Below are positions 10,483 through 21,000 of a stretch of DNA of 23,002 nt, piece by piece (position 1 is the stretch's first letter; the number at the start of each line of letters is the position of its first letter). Position numbers and translations under genes: made by a program. This DNA comes from Hypsibius dujardini (lineage: Eukaryota; Tardigrada; Eutardigrada; Parachela; Hypsibiidae). The notes under the pieces are model-generated. The model was not told where the DNA came from and did no database searches. It saw only the letters and a list, made by a program, of their open reading frames with translations. The stretch lies in contig LRSR01004114.1 in NCBI GenBank assembly GCA_001579985.1, positions 1-23,002 of the forward strand, given 5' to 3'.

Positions 10483-11507
10483 TTAAGTGACCATTGTTGT
10501 TTCGGGAGCAATCGATGGTGCAGCTGTGAGGGTTGCAGTAGAAGTTCCCGGAGCGACCGATGGATTAGGAATGGTTGTGTTGCCTGTGATGTTGTTGATC
10601 CATTGGATGACCTCTCCGTAGGACAATCGAGGCTGCAGGGCTGGATTGTCGCCGCTGCAAAAAAACTCATAAATGATTAGCAAACACTTATGGTCGTGAC
10701 ATTTGTATTAGTTGATGTGATTTGCCGCTTAATGTTTCAAGGTTGATTCTCATGTTCCTCATATTACTCACATGTACTCGCACTGTAATTCTCCTACTGT
10801 AATAGTTCTCGTTCTTGTCTTGTGCGAATGATGTTTCTGTGTCGACTGAAAAATGTACTTGTTTTTACTGTAGTCATGTCTGTCCGATAATAATGAGTCT
10901 TCAAAGCTCGGTTCCAGACACGATTTTTCGTTTTGATTTCAAACTTCTCATTCGGTTTGCTTTTCATCGTCTTGTGATCTTGTCTTCTCTCCATTTTTTG
11001 GGCAAGTAATAATTCCGAAAATCAGTACTCGTAATTCTCGTGTATCGTAAGGTCAACAGGACTTCCGGGTTCTCGAAGGGAGAATGAGTCGTCTCATAAT
11101 CAGCTGCTTAATTCCTTTCAACGCATTAGCGTCATTATTATTCTCATTTAAGAAAATAATATGCGATTTTGTTCTTAGATCTACACATGCTTCTGAAGCG
11201 ATTCGTTTGACCTACGTAGTTAGGCGGCAGACTCACAATGGAAGCACCACAGAGTTGCCTGTTTTTTCGGGTATGCATCAGGGCTACCATCCACGGTCAA
11301 CTGTTGGGAATGGCTTCCGGTCTGGAATGCTTCAACGAACCAGTAATCGGATCTGGGAGATTTCGTCTGCCGCATTGGGCCAAAAGGCATCTTTCGTCCG
11401 AACCGTCTGGGCAATCTTGCACTCCTTAATTAGTAATTGAAAATAATTTCGCTGCTTCGGTATTTTCATGAAGAGGATCAAGAGGCTTCGGATCAAGATG
11501 CCTCACC
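10483..11507 (-). pseudogene. Relic of an LDLa / trypsin-like (S1) serine protease gene with mucin-like tail
   Basis: Three pieces are recognisable. An exon ending at 11507 supplies YCDG. Exon 11424-11237 continues the LDL-receptor class A motif (VQDCPDGSDERC) and then a trypsin-domain start (CGRR ... PEAIPNS-TGA-PWMVAL ... LCGASIV). Exon 10654-10483 resembles the C-terminal helix of S1 proteases (SYGEVIQWINNITG) followed by a Thr/Pro/Ser tail and TAA. The Trp of the conserved WPW motif is TGA (11299-11297). Between 11236 and 10655 I find no TAAHC, catalytic Asp or GDSGGP segment. The flanking exons also disagree in phase (0 against 2), so the catalytic core is missing. The upstream half of the LDLa domain could not be assigned. 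This is best read as an internally deleted pseudogene. Confidence 0.6.
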
Positions 11508-11968
11508 GTCGCAATACTGTCTGCCTGCCACACTCCCTACCGTCCAGCGGATTGAGCTGGATTGTGCTGTCGGGATGCGTTTCGATCTGCGTCTACATAA
11601 CATCCAATATTTCAGTGACTAAAGAGATCCGGTAAATGATCAGGAGGACATGCTTCGATCGCCGTATCCTGCGTGAAACAAATTTGGCAAAACAATTGCT
11701 ACTTAAGAAATTAAGATAATGGATAAATTCGATATAAAATATAAGGATGCCATAAATTGTTAAACCCAGGCATACATTTTGTGGATGAAAACGGTATGTA
11801 ACTTGCTATGACACATACTCAATTCTATTCACCAACGAATACTCCACACTTGTTGCTAGCATAAGTAATTTTTCATCAGACCAATAGTTTCTTCACCGAA
11901 AGCAGCAAGTATAAGTGCGACCACCTATGCCTAAAAACTGTCACAAGACAGAAACTGTTCCATGCACC
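11508..11968. other. 3' flank of gene C and 5' side of the LDLa/S1 relic
   Basis: This should contain the earlier exons of the LDLa/S1 relic. A minus-strand frame near 11610-11660 has a few cysteines but is broken by stops in all frames, and no exon can be assigned. The rest is the downstream flank of gene C. Confidence 0.3.
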
Positions 11969-13962
11969 TTAAATCCTCAGCAGTTGCTCTACAAAATCAG
12001 TGAAAGATACTCGGCATTGTCTGGTGGCAACGACGTTGACGGATAGATTGTCTGAGTCAGTATTCTCCACATCGAGGGTCGGCTTGGTTAGGCTGCCTTT
12101 GGAGCAGACAATCTGCGGTGGAATCGCTGCTATTTGTGGTGCCATCGTTATGAGCGTTTTGGCTGCCGCCGGCTTGACTGACGGACTGGAAAGCCTAACT
12201 GTCGTTAGGGCTCGTGATTTAACAGTGATTGCAGGTGGATCAGAAGGTGAGGAGGTTGTACGAGGCTTCGGTGTTGGAGTGAATCGACCGGAAACTTTGG
12301 CCGTAGTACTTAGCTTCGAAGAGCTCGTGGGTGAACCTGACAGCTTTGTCGTCGTATTGAGTTTCGGACTAGCGGTGACGGTGGGCGGAGTTGAAGGTTT
12401 TGGAGAAGTAGTAGTCGTTTTCGTCACCGGCGTCACCGTCGTCATCGGACTGGAAGTGGCACTTGTAGTAGTATCCTTGGTTAGAACAGTTGATTGTGAG
12501 GTTGAAAGAGCTGTCGATATTGCAGTGCTGCTGGCGAATGTACCAGGAACGTTGGTCATCGTGGTAAACAGCCCGGATGTAGTCGGTGTGGAGACTGACA
12601 CGCTACTAATCGCTGTATTACTTCCGAAGGTCAGCGAAATGCTGGTGGTGCTGTAAGACTCAGGGGAGTTTGTCAACAGGGGACTAGACACCGTGGTCGT
12701 CGTCGTGGCGTACGGTTCAGGGGAGCCTGTTAGTGGGCCAGAGATCTTCGTACTGGACGTTGTGCTCATTGAGGAACCTGCAGCGTCAGCATTTGTGGTG
12801 TTTGATTGTGAAAGGGTAGTAGTGGTGGTGGTTGTCTGAGGACTGGAAACACTAGCGATCCTGTTAAGCGGTTCAAAAGTGGTTGTCATCAAGGGCTTGA
12901 ACATTTTCCCCGTGGAAAACGGGATGCGAGTGGTCTTTGCTGGAAGCGGAAACTTGTCCTTTTCACAGATGTATCCGTTGATCCTCTTGGTAGAGCAGTC
13001 GGCGTTGTACCATGCGACGTCGTAGCGAAAGACGAATGCGCATAATTTCCTGTCGTCAATGTCTGGTTGACCTGCAGCGCGAGAGGATATTAGTTACGTA
13101 AATGTGTTCTTATTAATAATTAGGACTAGATCATTTCAGTTATTGTTATTCTGTCACTAAATCCGTTTGTGAATATCCAGAAAATTGTTTTTAAATTACC
13201 TGAAAATAGATTGCTTTTTTGCATAAATCAATGCTGCTTTGTCAGTAACAGAAATTTTAAGTCTATTTTTTCGTTCCGCGTGGTGTCTGTATACTGGCAG
13301 CATCAATTATCCAAGATGTTTGGAAACCTGCGAGTTTGTTTGTTTTTCGCGCGAAACTCTGTTCGGTGTTTTTCAGTGTCTGAATTTTTCAAATGCAAAG
13401 GCGTCGACAGGACGTTTAAGTCCTCATCAGAGGTTGTCTGCTGTTGTAAAATCATTAAGCCGTTAAACCAGTTCAAACCGTTTTTGTCATACTTTAATAT
13501 TATCTCTGACGTACCCCTTGCCCAGTTAGTGTAGTCGAGAGTTAGCCCGTTCTCCCACTGCCATACTACGCCAACGTTGGCTCTGCGCAATCCAATCCAC
13601 AGCGTACCACTAGGTCTCTCAATGGGTTTCCCGAAGCACAACTTTTCGGCGCCGTCATGGACAGACGCCAGACTGGCGTTTAATGCAGCGCACTCCTGCT
13701 TGGCTGTGCGGTAGTCCGCTCCGGTTTTCTCAATAATTTTGTAGCACGACTCGGAACACCCGTCGTAGAACCCATCCGGGCAGGAAGGAGGCCGGGTGGC
13801 TTAACAGAAAAAGGGATGCGTGATTACCGTAATAGGCAACTAATGCGCAATTTACACATGACCCTTCCGCCTACCTGGTTGCTTGGAAGTTTGTTGAGCT
13901 CTAGTCCATGATACATTGTGTAGCAAAAAGAGAATTGACAACGTATAAATCCAACCGTTCAT
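11969..13962 (-). CDS. Secreted C-type lectin with Ser/Thr-rich mucin stalk and single C-terminal Cys unit (gene C)
   Basis: Three exons with matching phases: 13962-13875, 13799-13515 and 13071-11969 (TAA). They encode 491 residues. The signal peptide is MNGWIYTLSILFLLHNVSW (start at 13962). The C-type lectin domain covers about residues 36-161: CPDGFYDGC, WIGL, WQWENG, NWARGQPD, AWYNADC and a closing YICE. QPD at 126-128 is the motif that in calcium-dependent family members favours galactose; the WND position reads WYN. Residues 162 to about 440 are a Thr/Ser/Pro stalk with TTT runs, expected to be heavily O-glycosylated. The end is one Cys unit (C447-C477) finishing in CRVSFTDFVEQLLRI. The intron after NWA-R-G is at the same site and phase as in gene A, supporting common descent. 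Gene A has one further intron in the lectin domain. An antisense open frame of 218 codons over the stalk is an artefact of its composition. Confidence 0.87.
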
Positions 13963-14463
13963 TCTGGCGTTCTCATTCAAAATGGTGAAATATTGGTTAT
14001 GCAATTGAGCGATATCTTAGGTAAGGGTGACGATTTGCATGTGAACTCTCACGGTATTCCCGCACCAGATGGGGTATAACAATTGCAAGATCAGCAGTTT
14101 TACTTGAGGGAATTGGATGCTACCATATATGCCAAGGTGGAATACAGGAAGAGTTTCATGACGCTCGCGGTATTTCCATTTGAGCGAACCAGTGCAGTGA
14201 AATTATTAAAAAAGCAACTGTGGTAAACTGAAAAGAAAGTTATGTAAATACATTTTTTGAGGAATCATGTGCGGTTCGGAGAAGGCATGAAGAGGGCCGA
14301 TTATTTTATCAAAATGTCGCAAAATTACAATACAAAAAAGGACTAACAATTCACTGTCCAGAGGGAGAACGTGTTATCCAGACCACCCAAAAAGAGAGGG
14401 AATAAGGGAAGATGCCAGGTTGGAATGGATAAACTAGCAAGAAGACCCATACATACAGTATAA
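13963..14463. other. Intergenic region between gene D and gene C
   Basis: About 500 bases separate the gene D stop from the gene C ATG and should hold the gene C promoter. I see no gene, no clear TATA box and no significant repeat. Confidence 0.35.
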
Positions 14464-16175
14464 TTAAATCTGCAAAAGCTGCTCTAGGAAATTGTAAAAA
14501 AATTCCCGACATTTTCTTGTAAAGGCCACGTCGACTGACAGCGTGACTGTCTCAGCAACGTCTGCGTCGGCTTTGGACAGCTCAAGGGTCCCTTTTCCGA
14601 CACAGGTTACTGAGACCAACCCACTGCCGGCGCTCTGTCGACGGACACGCTCCCGTTCGGTTCCAGTTTCAGCAAGGACCCATTGGTGAAGGCGATAGGC
14701 CTTGAGACGACATTTGTTACTCTGATCCCCAACAAACTCCGCACGAGAGGCGACCACTTCGTCCAGATCAAGGTTGATCGTTGGACTGGTGAGGCTACCT
14801 TTCGAGCACGTCACGGTGATTGAGGCCGCCTGACCGTTACATGCCGCTGGAGTTGTATTTGTGATAGTTAGCGAAGAAAGGCCAAAAGTTGTGTGACTAG
14901 GAGCATCGGATGATGTGAAAACAGAAAGGGTCCTGGCTTCGTGGGTTGCCACTTCTTCACTAGTCGGAACGGTGAACGGAACAGTGAACGGAACAGTGAA
15001 CGGAACAGTGGTCGGAACAGTGGTCGGAACGGTGGACGGAACAGTGGTCGGAACGGTGGACGGAACAATGGTTGGAACAGTGGTCGGAACGGTGGTCGGA
15101 ACAGTGGTCGGAACAGTGGTCGGAACAGTGGTCGGAACAGTGGATGAAAAAGTGGTCGGAACAGTGGTCGGAACAGTAGTCGGAACAGTGGTCGAAACGG
15201 TGGACGGAACAGTAATCGGCGGGATGGTTGTTGCCGGTACGGTCGTTGGAGGCTGTGTTGGCGCTACAGTTGTTGGCACTATTGGTGGTATCGTCGTGAT
15301 TCCTATTGAGAAGCCATAGCAATTTATCTGATCTTGCTGACTACGCCTGTGAAAACTGAATATCACGATATGTACGGTATGTTTTATAATTTACAAAGTC
15401 TCTCATCTACGCTATCGTAGGCTTTTGCTCGGCCGAATAATTTTACGTACGGACGAACAACAGACAAGACCCAAACGGATGCTTTTGTTCGACATTTAAA
15501 AAGCAAGCAGCATTTAGTACCTTCGCCTTCCAAACTGGGAAGGGCAATAGCCCCGTACGCGCTCGCGCTCGCAACTTTGAATTGAACCTTAATCTACAAA
15601 ACCAAGACATAATCCCCATATTGCGTCGTCCACACGTAATACGCGTACGATGTACAACTAACTGTACGCAAAGTCTTACGCGGATTGGTCCGTGTTCGGG
15701 TGTGATTTCGATTTCCGAACATTTCCACCTTAATAAATATCGATCGCTGAGCATTTGTATTTCAGCGTTTGGATTATTGGCAGGAACGATTGTCATGTTG
15801 ACGCCGACGGTAGAAGAGAATCTCGTCTGCAGCAGGCAAAAGGAGAAGGCGGTAGGAGCAGCGACCGTGAAGGTCTCGCTCTCGATCACCGCCCACGACT
15901 CGATGGCCGACGAGATGTACGCGTATGAGGTGGCATCTACAAACAATACCCGAGAAATTGAAAATTGTTCACAACGTTAGAGTTGAATTGAAGTGACAGT
16001 ACGTACCTAGTGGAGGTCGAGCAGCGCTAATAACTCCTGTCCGCCAGACATCCCCAGATGCTGTGTGAGTCCATCCGCAGAAACTCTCTTCCGGTGTGAA
16101 TCCACAAGTTACCTTGGCCTCTGACGCACCGAAAAAAGCCACGAAAGACAGGACGAAAATGTGGCCGTTCGTCAT
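14464..16175 (-). CDS. Secreted MAM-domain protein with VPTT mucin stalk and duplicated C-terminal Cys module (gene D)
   Basis: Four phase-consistent exons: 16175-16007, 15936-15680, 15593-15521 and 15302-14464 (TAA). They encode 445 residues. The signal peptide ends near ASEA (residue 20). A MAM domain follows (about 21-166): VTCGFTPEESFCGW, DVW, FSFCLLQ, RWKCSEIEI and a last exon reading IKVQFKVAS ... GAIALPSL. The usual final MAM cysteine is not obvious, and the exon 3-4 junction is the least certain. The stalk is a Thr/Val/Pro repeat (TVPT units) encoded by a 12-bp minisatellite. The tail has two Cys units (C332-C364 and C400-C431) with RVRR at 385-388 between them, ending CREFFYNFLEQLLQI. 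The tail is much closer to gene A than to gene C, although the head is MAM rather than lectin. It is probably a secreted or matrix-associated adhesion protein. Confidence 0.8.
14966..15215. repeat. 12-bp minisatellite encoding the gene D stalk
   Basis: About twenty near-identical copies of CGGAACAGTGGT (plus strand) with variants at a few positions encode T-V-P-T units on the minus strand. The unit is a multiple of three and free of stops, so neighbouring frames and the antisense strand are also open over long distances. Those frames should not be read as genes. Confidence 0.9.
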
Positions 16176-16716
16176 TATGCTGTCGTACCGTGACGATTTC
16201 CTGTTTGTTACCGTGCTACTTTGACTAAGCGTTAATGTAGCTTATGATTTTGACTTAATACTCTTGGATTTAAGACTAGCAGCAAGCAAAAAATATTCTA
16301 CTATTCCTGTTCGTGTATGATGCTGAGGTGTTCGAGTTTCTTAATTTCGCAATCATATTTCTAGTAGGGCTACATTGCGAAAGAACTATCATCTCGATAA
16401 CATTGATAAGGAACGATAACTGACAAGCAATCACGCTCCTTCTCCCATACCGGTTATGCCCTTCTGCGATACGGCAGACAATTCACGTATTGTCTTCACG
16501 GTATCACGAGTCGCACATTTTGCGGGTCGCACATTTTGAAATTACGCCTATTCCTTTTCACATTCATCGCCATAGCACGATAGGAGGGAGTGGTGATCTG
16601 ATTGCCTTAGACCGTCACACATAATCAAAGACATGAATCAATGCATCAAGATATACAGAATATTACTCCCAACACTACCCGATGCACTCAATCTGATGGA
16701 AATACAGTATTGCTAA
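16176..16716. other. Intergenic region between laminin and gene D
   Basis: This is the 3' flank of the laminin gene and the promoter side of gene D. No gene is visible. A direct repeat of GTCGCACATTTTG occurs near 16508-16536. No canonical minus-strand AATAAA was found close to the laminin stop. Confidence 0.35.
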
Positions 16717-17184
16717 TTAGCCGGCTATGGGACAGGAGTCTAACAGAACATTGTGCAACGCCGCAACCGCGTCAAAACTGATGGCCATCCCGTTGACCAC
16801 CACGCCGCGAATACAACCCGCAAAGTTGGGCACTTTGGGGACAAAGTGCGCCGGGATGGACGGCGGTCTTCCTCCCACGTACAACGGCACCTTCTCCGGT
16901 AGGGCAAGAGTGGATTCGACGGCGTAGGCGACTTCTTCTTTCTGGTCATCGACGTCCAGCATCATGACGTTGGAAACGTAGAGAACTTTTACGCGATGCC
17001 ACAGCCCATCGCACAGGTGGTGACGACTGGAGAGGGCCTTGGTCACGTGAAACGAAGCTGCTCCGGTGGAAATGTTGAACACCAACTAGAAGTAAGGCGA
17101 AAACCATAATGAAGGCACATAACTTGTCTATCTGCCTGTCTGACCGTTCGCCCGTCTGTCTTATGCCCGTCTGTCTTATGCCCG

Positions 17185-17218
<34 letters not shown>

Positions 17219-17833
17219 TGTCTGTCTGTCTGTCTGTTTACTTACTTGTCCATCGACGTGCTTTAGTTGAACATACGACCGTTTGACTGGATCGTACAAG
17301 AGAATGAGTTCCCCACTCAAAGAATTGGTGCGAATTTCCATTTCAATTTGGATTTTTCCGTTTGGAACGAAGCCTTCACCTAAAACCAAAACTCGCGATA
17401 TTTCTAATGTTCATTCAGGCAAGAAATAAATAAAACCCATGTACTCTGTATGGCATATCCGTTGCCTTCGAAATAAGCCGCAGACTCGATGTTCATATGG
17501 CATGATCCGACTCCCTGGACGGAATTTTCCGCCAGCAAGTCAATCCTGCGTTCGTTCAGTGTGACGTTGGCGATGCATCCTCGGAATCCGACTCGTTCCA
17601 TTCCCGCTGGAAGCTTGACAGCATCGGACGTACCGGCAACGTAGAACGGCAGACTGACGACAAAACGTTTCGATAATTTGAGATAATCATCGGCACCGCC
17701 GTCCACCTGCAGGACAGCGCGTCGGCTCTTCTTTTCCAGACGGACGGTGTGCCACTGTCCGTCAGACACCTTCTCAGAGCTAAATATCTCCTGTAGAAAA
17801 AAGAAAATAATCAAGGGACACATACAAACAGAG

Positions 17834-17874
<41 letters not shown>

Positions 17875-17952
17875 CGAGGACAAATAGACGGAGTCAGTTA
17901 AGCAAGCGGACGGACAGACCGACACAGAGACAAACAGACAGACACAGACGAC

Positions 17953-18002
<50 letters not shown>

Positions 18003-21000
18003 GGATAAAAAAAGACATGGCGACAGAAAGTATAGCACCAACTTGAGGTTGTTCATCCACAACCGTCAGCACCAAGCTCCCCTTCCGCAGCGACATCATC
18101 AACACCTCCTCTCCACTGGGATTATCCGTGTAGAACAACAAGCCATTCATACCCAAAGTCCGGAATGACATGGTCAAATTAAACAGCTTCGTGTCTTTCC
18201 TCGGTGGAAAAATCTCCACACGACTGTCCTCCGTACCGGCAAAATTCACGGCATTCCAAGAGGGCGGAGCTTTGATGAGCTTCGGAAACGGCACACAGCT
18301 CCGTGCATGTCGTGACAAGGCTAACGCTTGTGGAAGCAGTTCGGAGGCTGGCTCCAGTGTAGGTGGCGGCGATTCAAATTCACACCGCCCGACCGCGGCC
18401 TTGTCGAATGCCTAAAATATGTTCACTCTTTAATTACTGTACCACCGTGAAATACAAAAAAAGGAACACATTCCCATATTGAAATCAATACGTAACATTT
18501 TTTAATTAAATAATATTTTCAATAATTAATTTTTTTTAATTCAACAAAAATTAAATTATTAAAGTATTGGATTTAAAAATTTATTAAATTCAGTTTATAG
18601 CAGCAAAGAATTCTTTGAAATAAAAACATTTTTTAAGGGTCACAATTCCATTTAACTGAAGAGCACTTACCTGTAACTGCTCAAACCCGACAAGGACGCC
18701 GTTGATGATGAGTCCGGTGAAGCAGCCCACAAAGGATCTGGCTGACGCGGCAATCGCAGAAAGGTCGACATCGGTGGGCGCTCCACCGATGTACATGATA
18801 TCCGCCGTGATGTTGCCACTTCCGGTGGTCAGCTTCTCTTCCTGCACTTCCATGTCGTCGACCCGGACTTCGATCTTCTTCTTGCGTTTTCTGAGAGACA
18901 CGGTGTGGAGTACCCGGTCATCGTAGTATTTATCAACCTGCAACATAAGACTTATGCTCTATAAAACAATATTTGCAAGAGGCAATTTAGATATCAATTA
19001 ATGTACCTGAATTTTTGTGGCAACGCTGCCGCCGTTGAAAACTAACACGAGGCGGCCGGCCTGGAGGGATGCAGTCCAGTAGTTCTGGTCACTTTTGTAG
19101 TCTTTGGAGATGGATGCGATAAGAAGACCATCAGCTTGTGCGGTAGCGAAAGAGAAGCTGATGCTGGCGTTTTGCGGGAGGGTACGACCAGGCAAGCGGA
19201 GGTAACCGTTACTGTTGCTGAAGCTGACATCGCGAATGGCTCGTTTTTTACAGCCTTGCTCAATGTCCACGTGGTAAACCGTCTTGGAAAGGAGATCGAC
19301 CGTGGTCACATCAACCTGAATATCTTTCAGACAACCTGGAGGACATTCAGACAAATGGTTTAGTCCAGCAAGTTTGTTTGTTCTTGTGTCGGTCTGTCTG
19401 TCTGTCTGTCTGTCTGTTTGCCTGTCTGAATGTTTGAATCATTTTTCAGTCGGATGATCAGTCTGTAAGAACCGCACCAATAAACGGTTTGTAAGTGATG
19501 TTGTATTTGGACTGGAAAGCGAATCCGGGAGGCACTCCACCAAAATACATGTCCTTCATAGCTAATTCCAGCCCGTCCGGTTTGTTTGGTGGCAGGCTAG
19601 CCTTGATGTGGTCATCCTCCACCCGGAGATCGGCAAAGAAGTCAGATCGCTCAGCGCGCACGTTGACGAAATTACCGGAATTGAAACGACGATTGGTCAT
19701 GACCAGCAGATGATTCTGTCCCCCCAGATAAAACTGAAAGACAACTTTGCCGTCTCGCAGTTCCAGACTGATGAAATCGCCCTACGAAGGAACATTTTAA
19801 ACAGAATATAAAAAGTCTCGTCCAGTCATTTGTTCCAGTATGTATAGATAGGACAGCCCGCTGTTTAACATGAAGACACTTATGCAACCGTATAGGTGAG
19901 TGGTTACAGTCCGACAGACATAGACATACTGACTGAGTCGTACCATAGGTTCCTTGTCGTTGGCGCACAAAAATAGCAACGCGTTTTCATCAAACGTCCG
20001 GAAGGTTAATGCAATCGTGTAACGCTTGTTATTATATCGCTTAATTTGTGGAGCACTGGCGAAGCCATTCCCGTTGAATCGGAATGAGGTCCCGTCACCC
20101 GTTTCAGCAACCCTACCATGAAGCATCACTCAAATGATGCTCCTGATCGAATACGAAAGAAAAGAAAGTCACTGTACCCAGCAGCGCAACCGGCACATCC
20201 CTCATTGGTCTTGTAGTTCCACAAGCCAATGGACTGCCCGTCAATGGCCACTTGTCCAAGACACCCGAAAAATCCCCTCGACTGAATTTCCGGTATCTAA
20301 AACAGAAGAGTGAAAACGTAATAAAACATACCGCATGTTAACAGTTTCAGATGAGCGACGGAAATCTTACGTCTATGCTGTTAGGCAGTCCACCGACAAA
20401 CATCTCCGACGATCGGTTAAGATCCATGCGAGAGAACCCGGCATCGGAGGAGCCGTTGATGTAGAGCGGCTCAAATCCGAGTGCTCCTCCGGTCATGGGT
20501 TCCACGCTGAGTTGGGCAGTGTGCTTGACACTGAAAAGAGACAAGACAAATACTTAGACCGGCAAACATAAAATAGACAAACATCTAGACATACAGTGAT
20601 AAAACAGTCAGATGGGAACACACACAAGCAGACTGGTCGATAGGCGGGCAGACATGCATGTACAAAGGTTTTCAGATCGACCGACAGACACTCAGTCAAT
20701 CAGCATGTCATACAGGCAGATAGACAGATAACAAACAGACAGACGGACGGACAGACAGCCACCAGGCAGACAAACAGATTGATAGATAAACAGCAAACAG
20801 ACCGACAAACAGACAGACAAACATACAGACTGACAGTGCAACAGATAGAGAGACAAGCGAACAGACAGAGAGACCGACATCCCTATGAACAAGTAGAGAG
20901 ATACATAATCAAGACAGACCGACAGATAAATAGACATACAAATCAGGTAGCAAATAGACATCATGAGTGGCTTTTACTCTGACTCCATTTCTTACCGTGA

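Noticed and set aside
10794-11009. Open frames on both strands, Lys/Arg-rich on the minus strand, between the S1 exons
   Set aside because: They contain none of the expected protease motifs, and their composition looks non-coding.
2084-11299. Reassignment of TGA to Trp
   Set aside because: Gene A terminates at TGA exactly where its paralogues stop, and TGG encodes conserved Trp residues throughout, so a general code change is not supported.
12000-12656. Plus-strand 218-codon open frame
   Set aside because: It is antisense to the Ser/Thr-rich stalk of gene C; low-complexity codons leave the opposite strand open. No start context or domain supports it.
14915-15322. Several long open frames on both strands over the gene D stalk (NGTVVGTV, RNSGRNSG and SDHCSDHC repeats)
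   Set aside because: They result from the stop-free 12-bp repeat. Only the TVPT frame joins a signal peptide, MAM domain and conserved tail.
15443-15679. Continuation of the MAM exon frame past residue 142 of gene D
   Set aside because: A strong GTAAGA donor occurs after GPIR, and the next exon in another frame restores MAM-like sequence (IKVQFKVAS...GAIALPSL).
17150-18003. CRISPR-like repetition
   Set aside because: The repeats are contiguous 4-bp units without spacers in a spliced eukaryotic gene; they are microsatellites.
17791-18042. Continuous open frame of CLSV repeats linking two laminin exons
   Set aside because: It is translated TGTC/GACA microsatellite inside an intron with a usable donor and acceptor; removing it restores the LG4 sequence.
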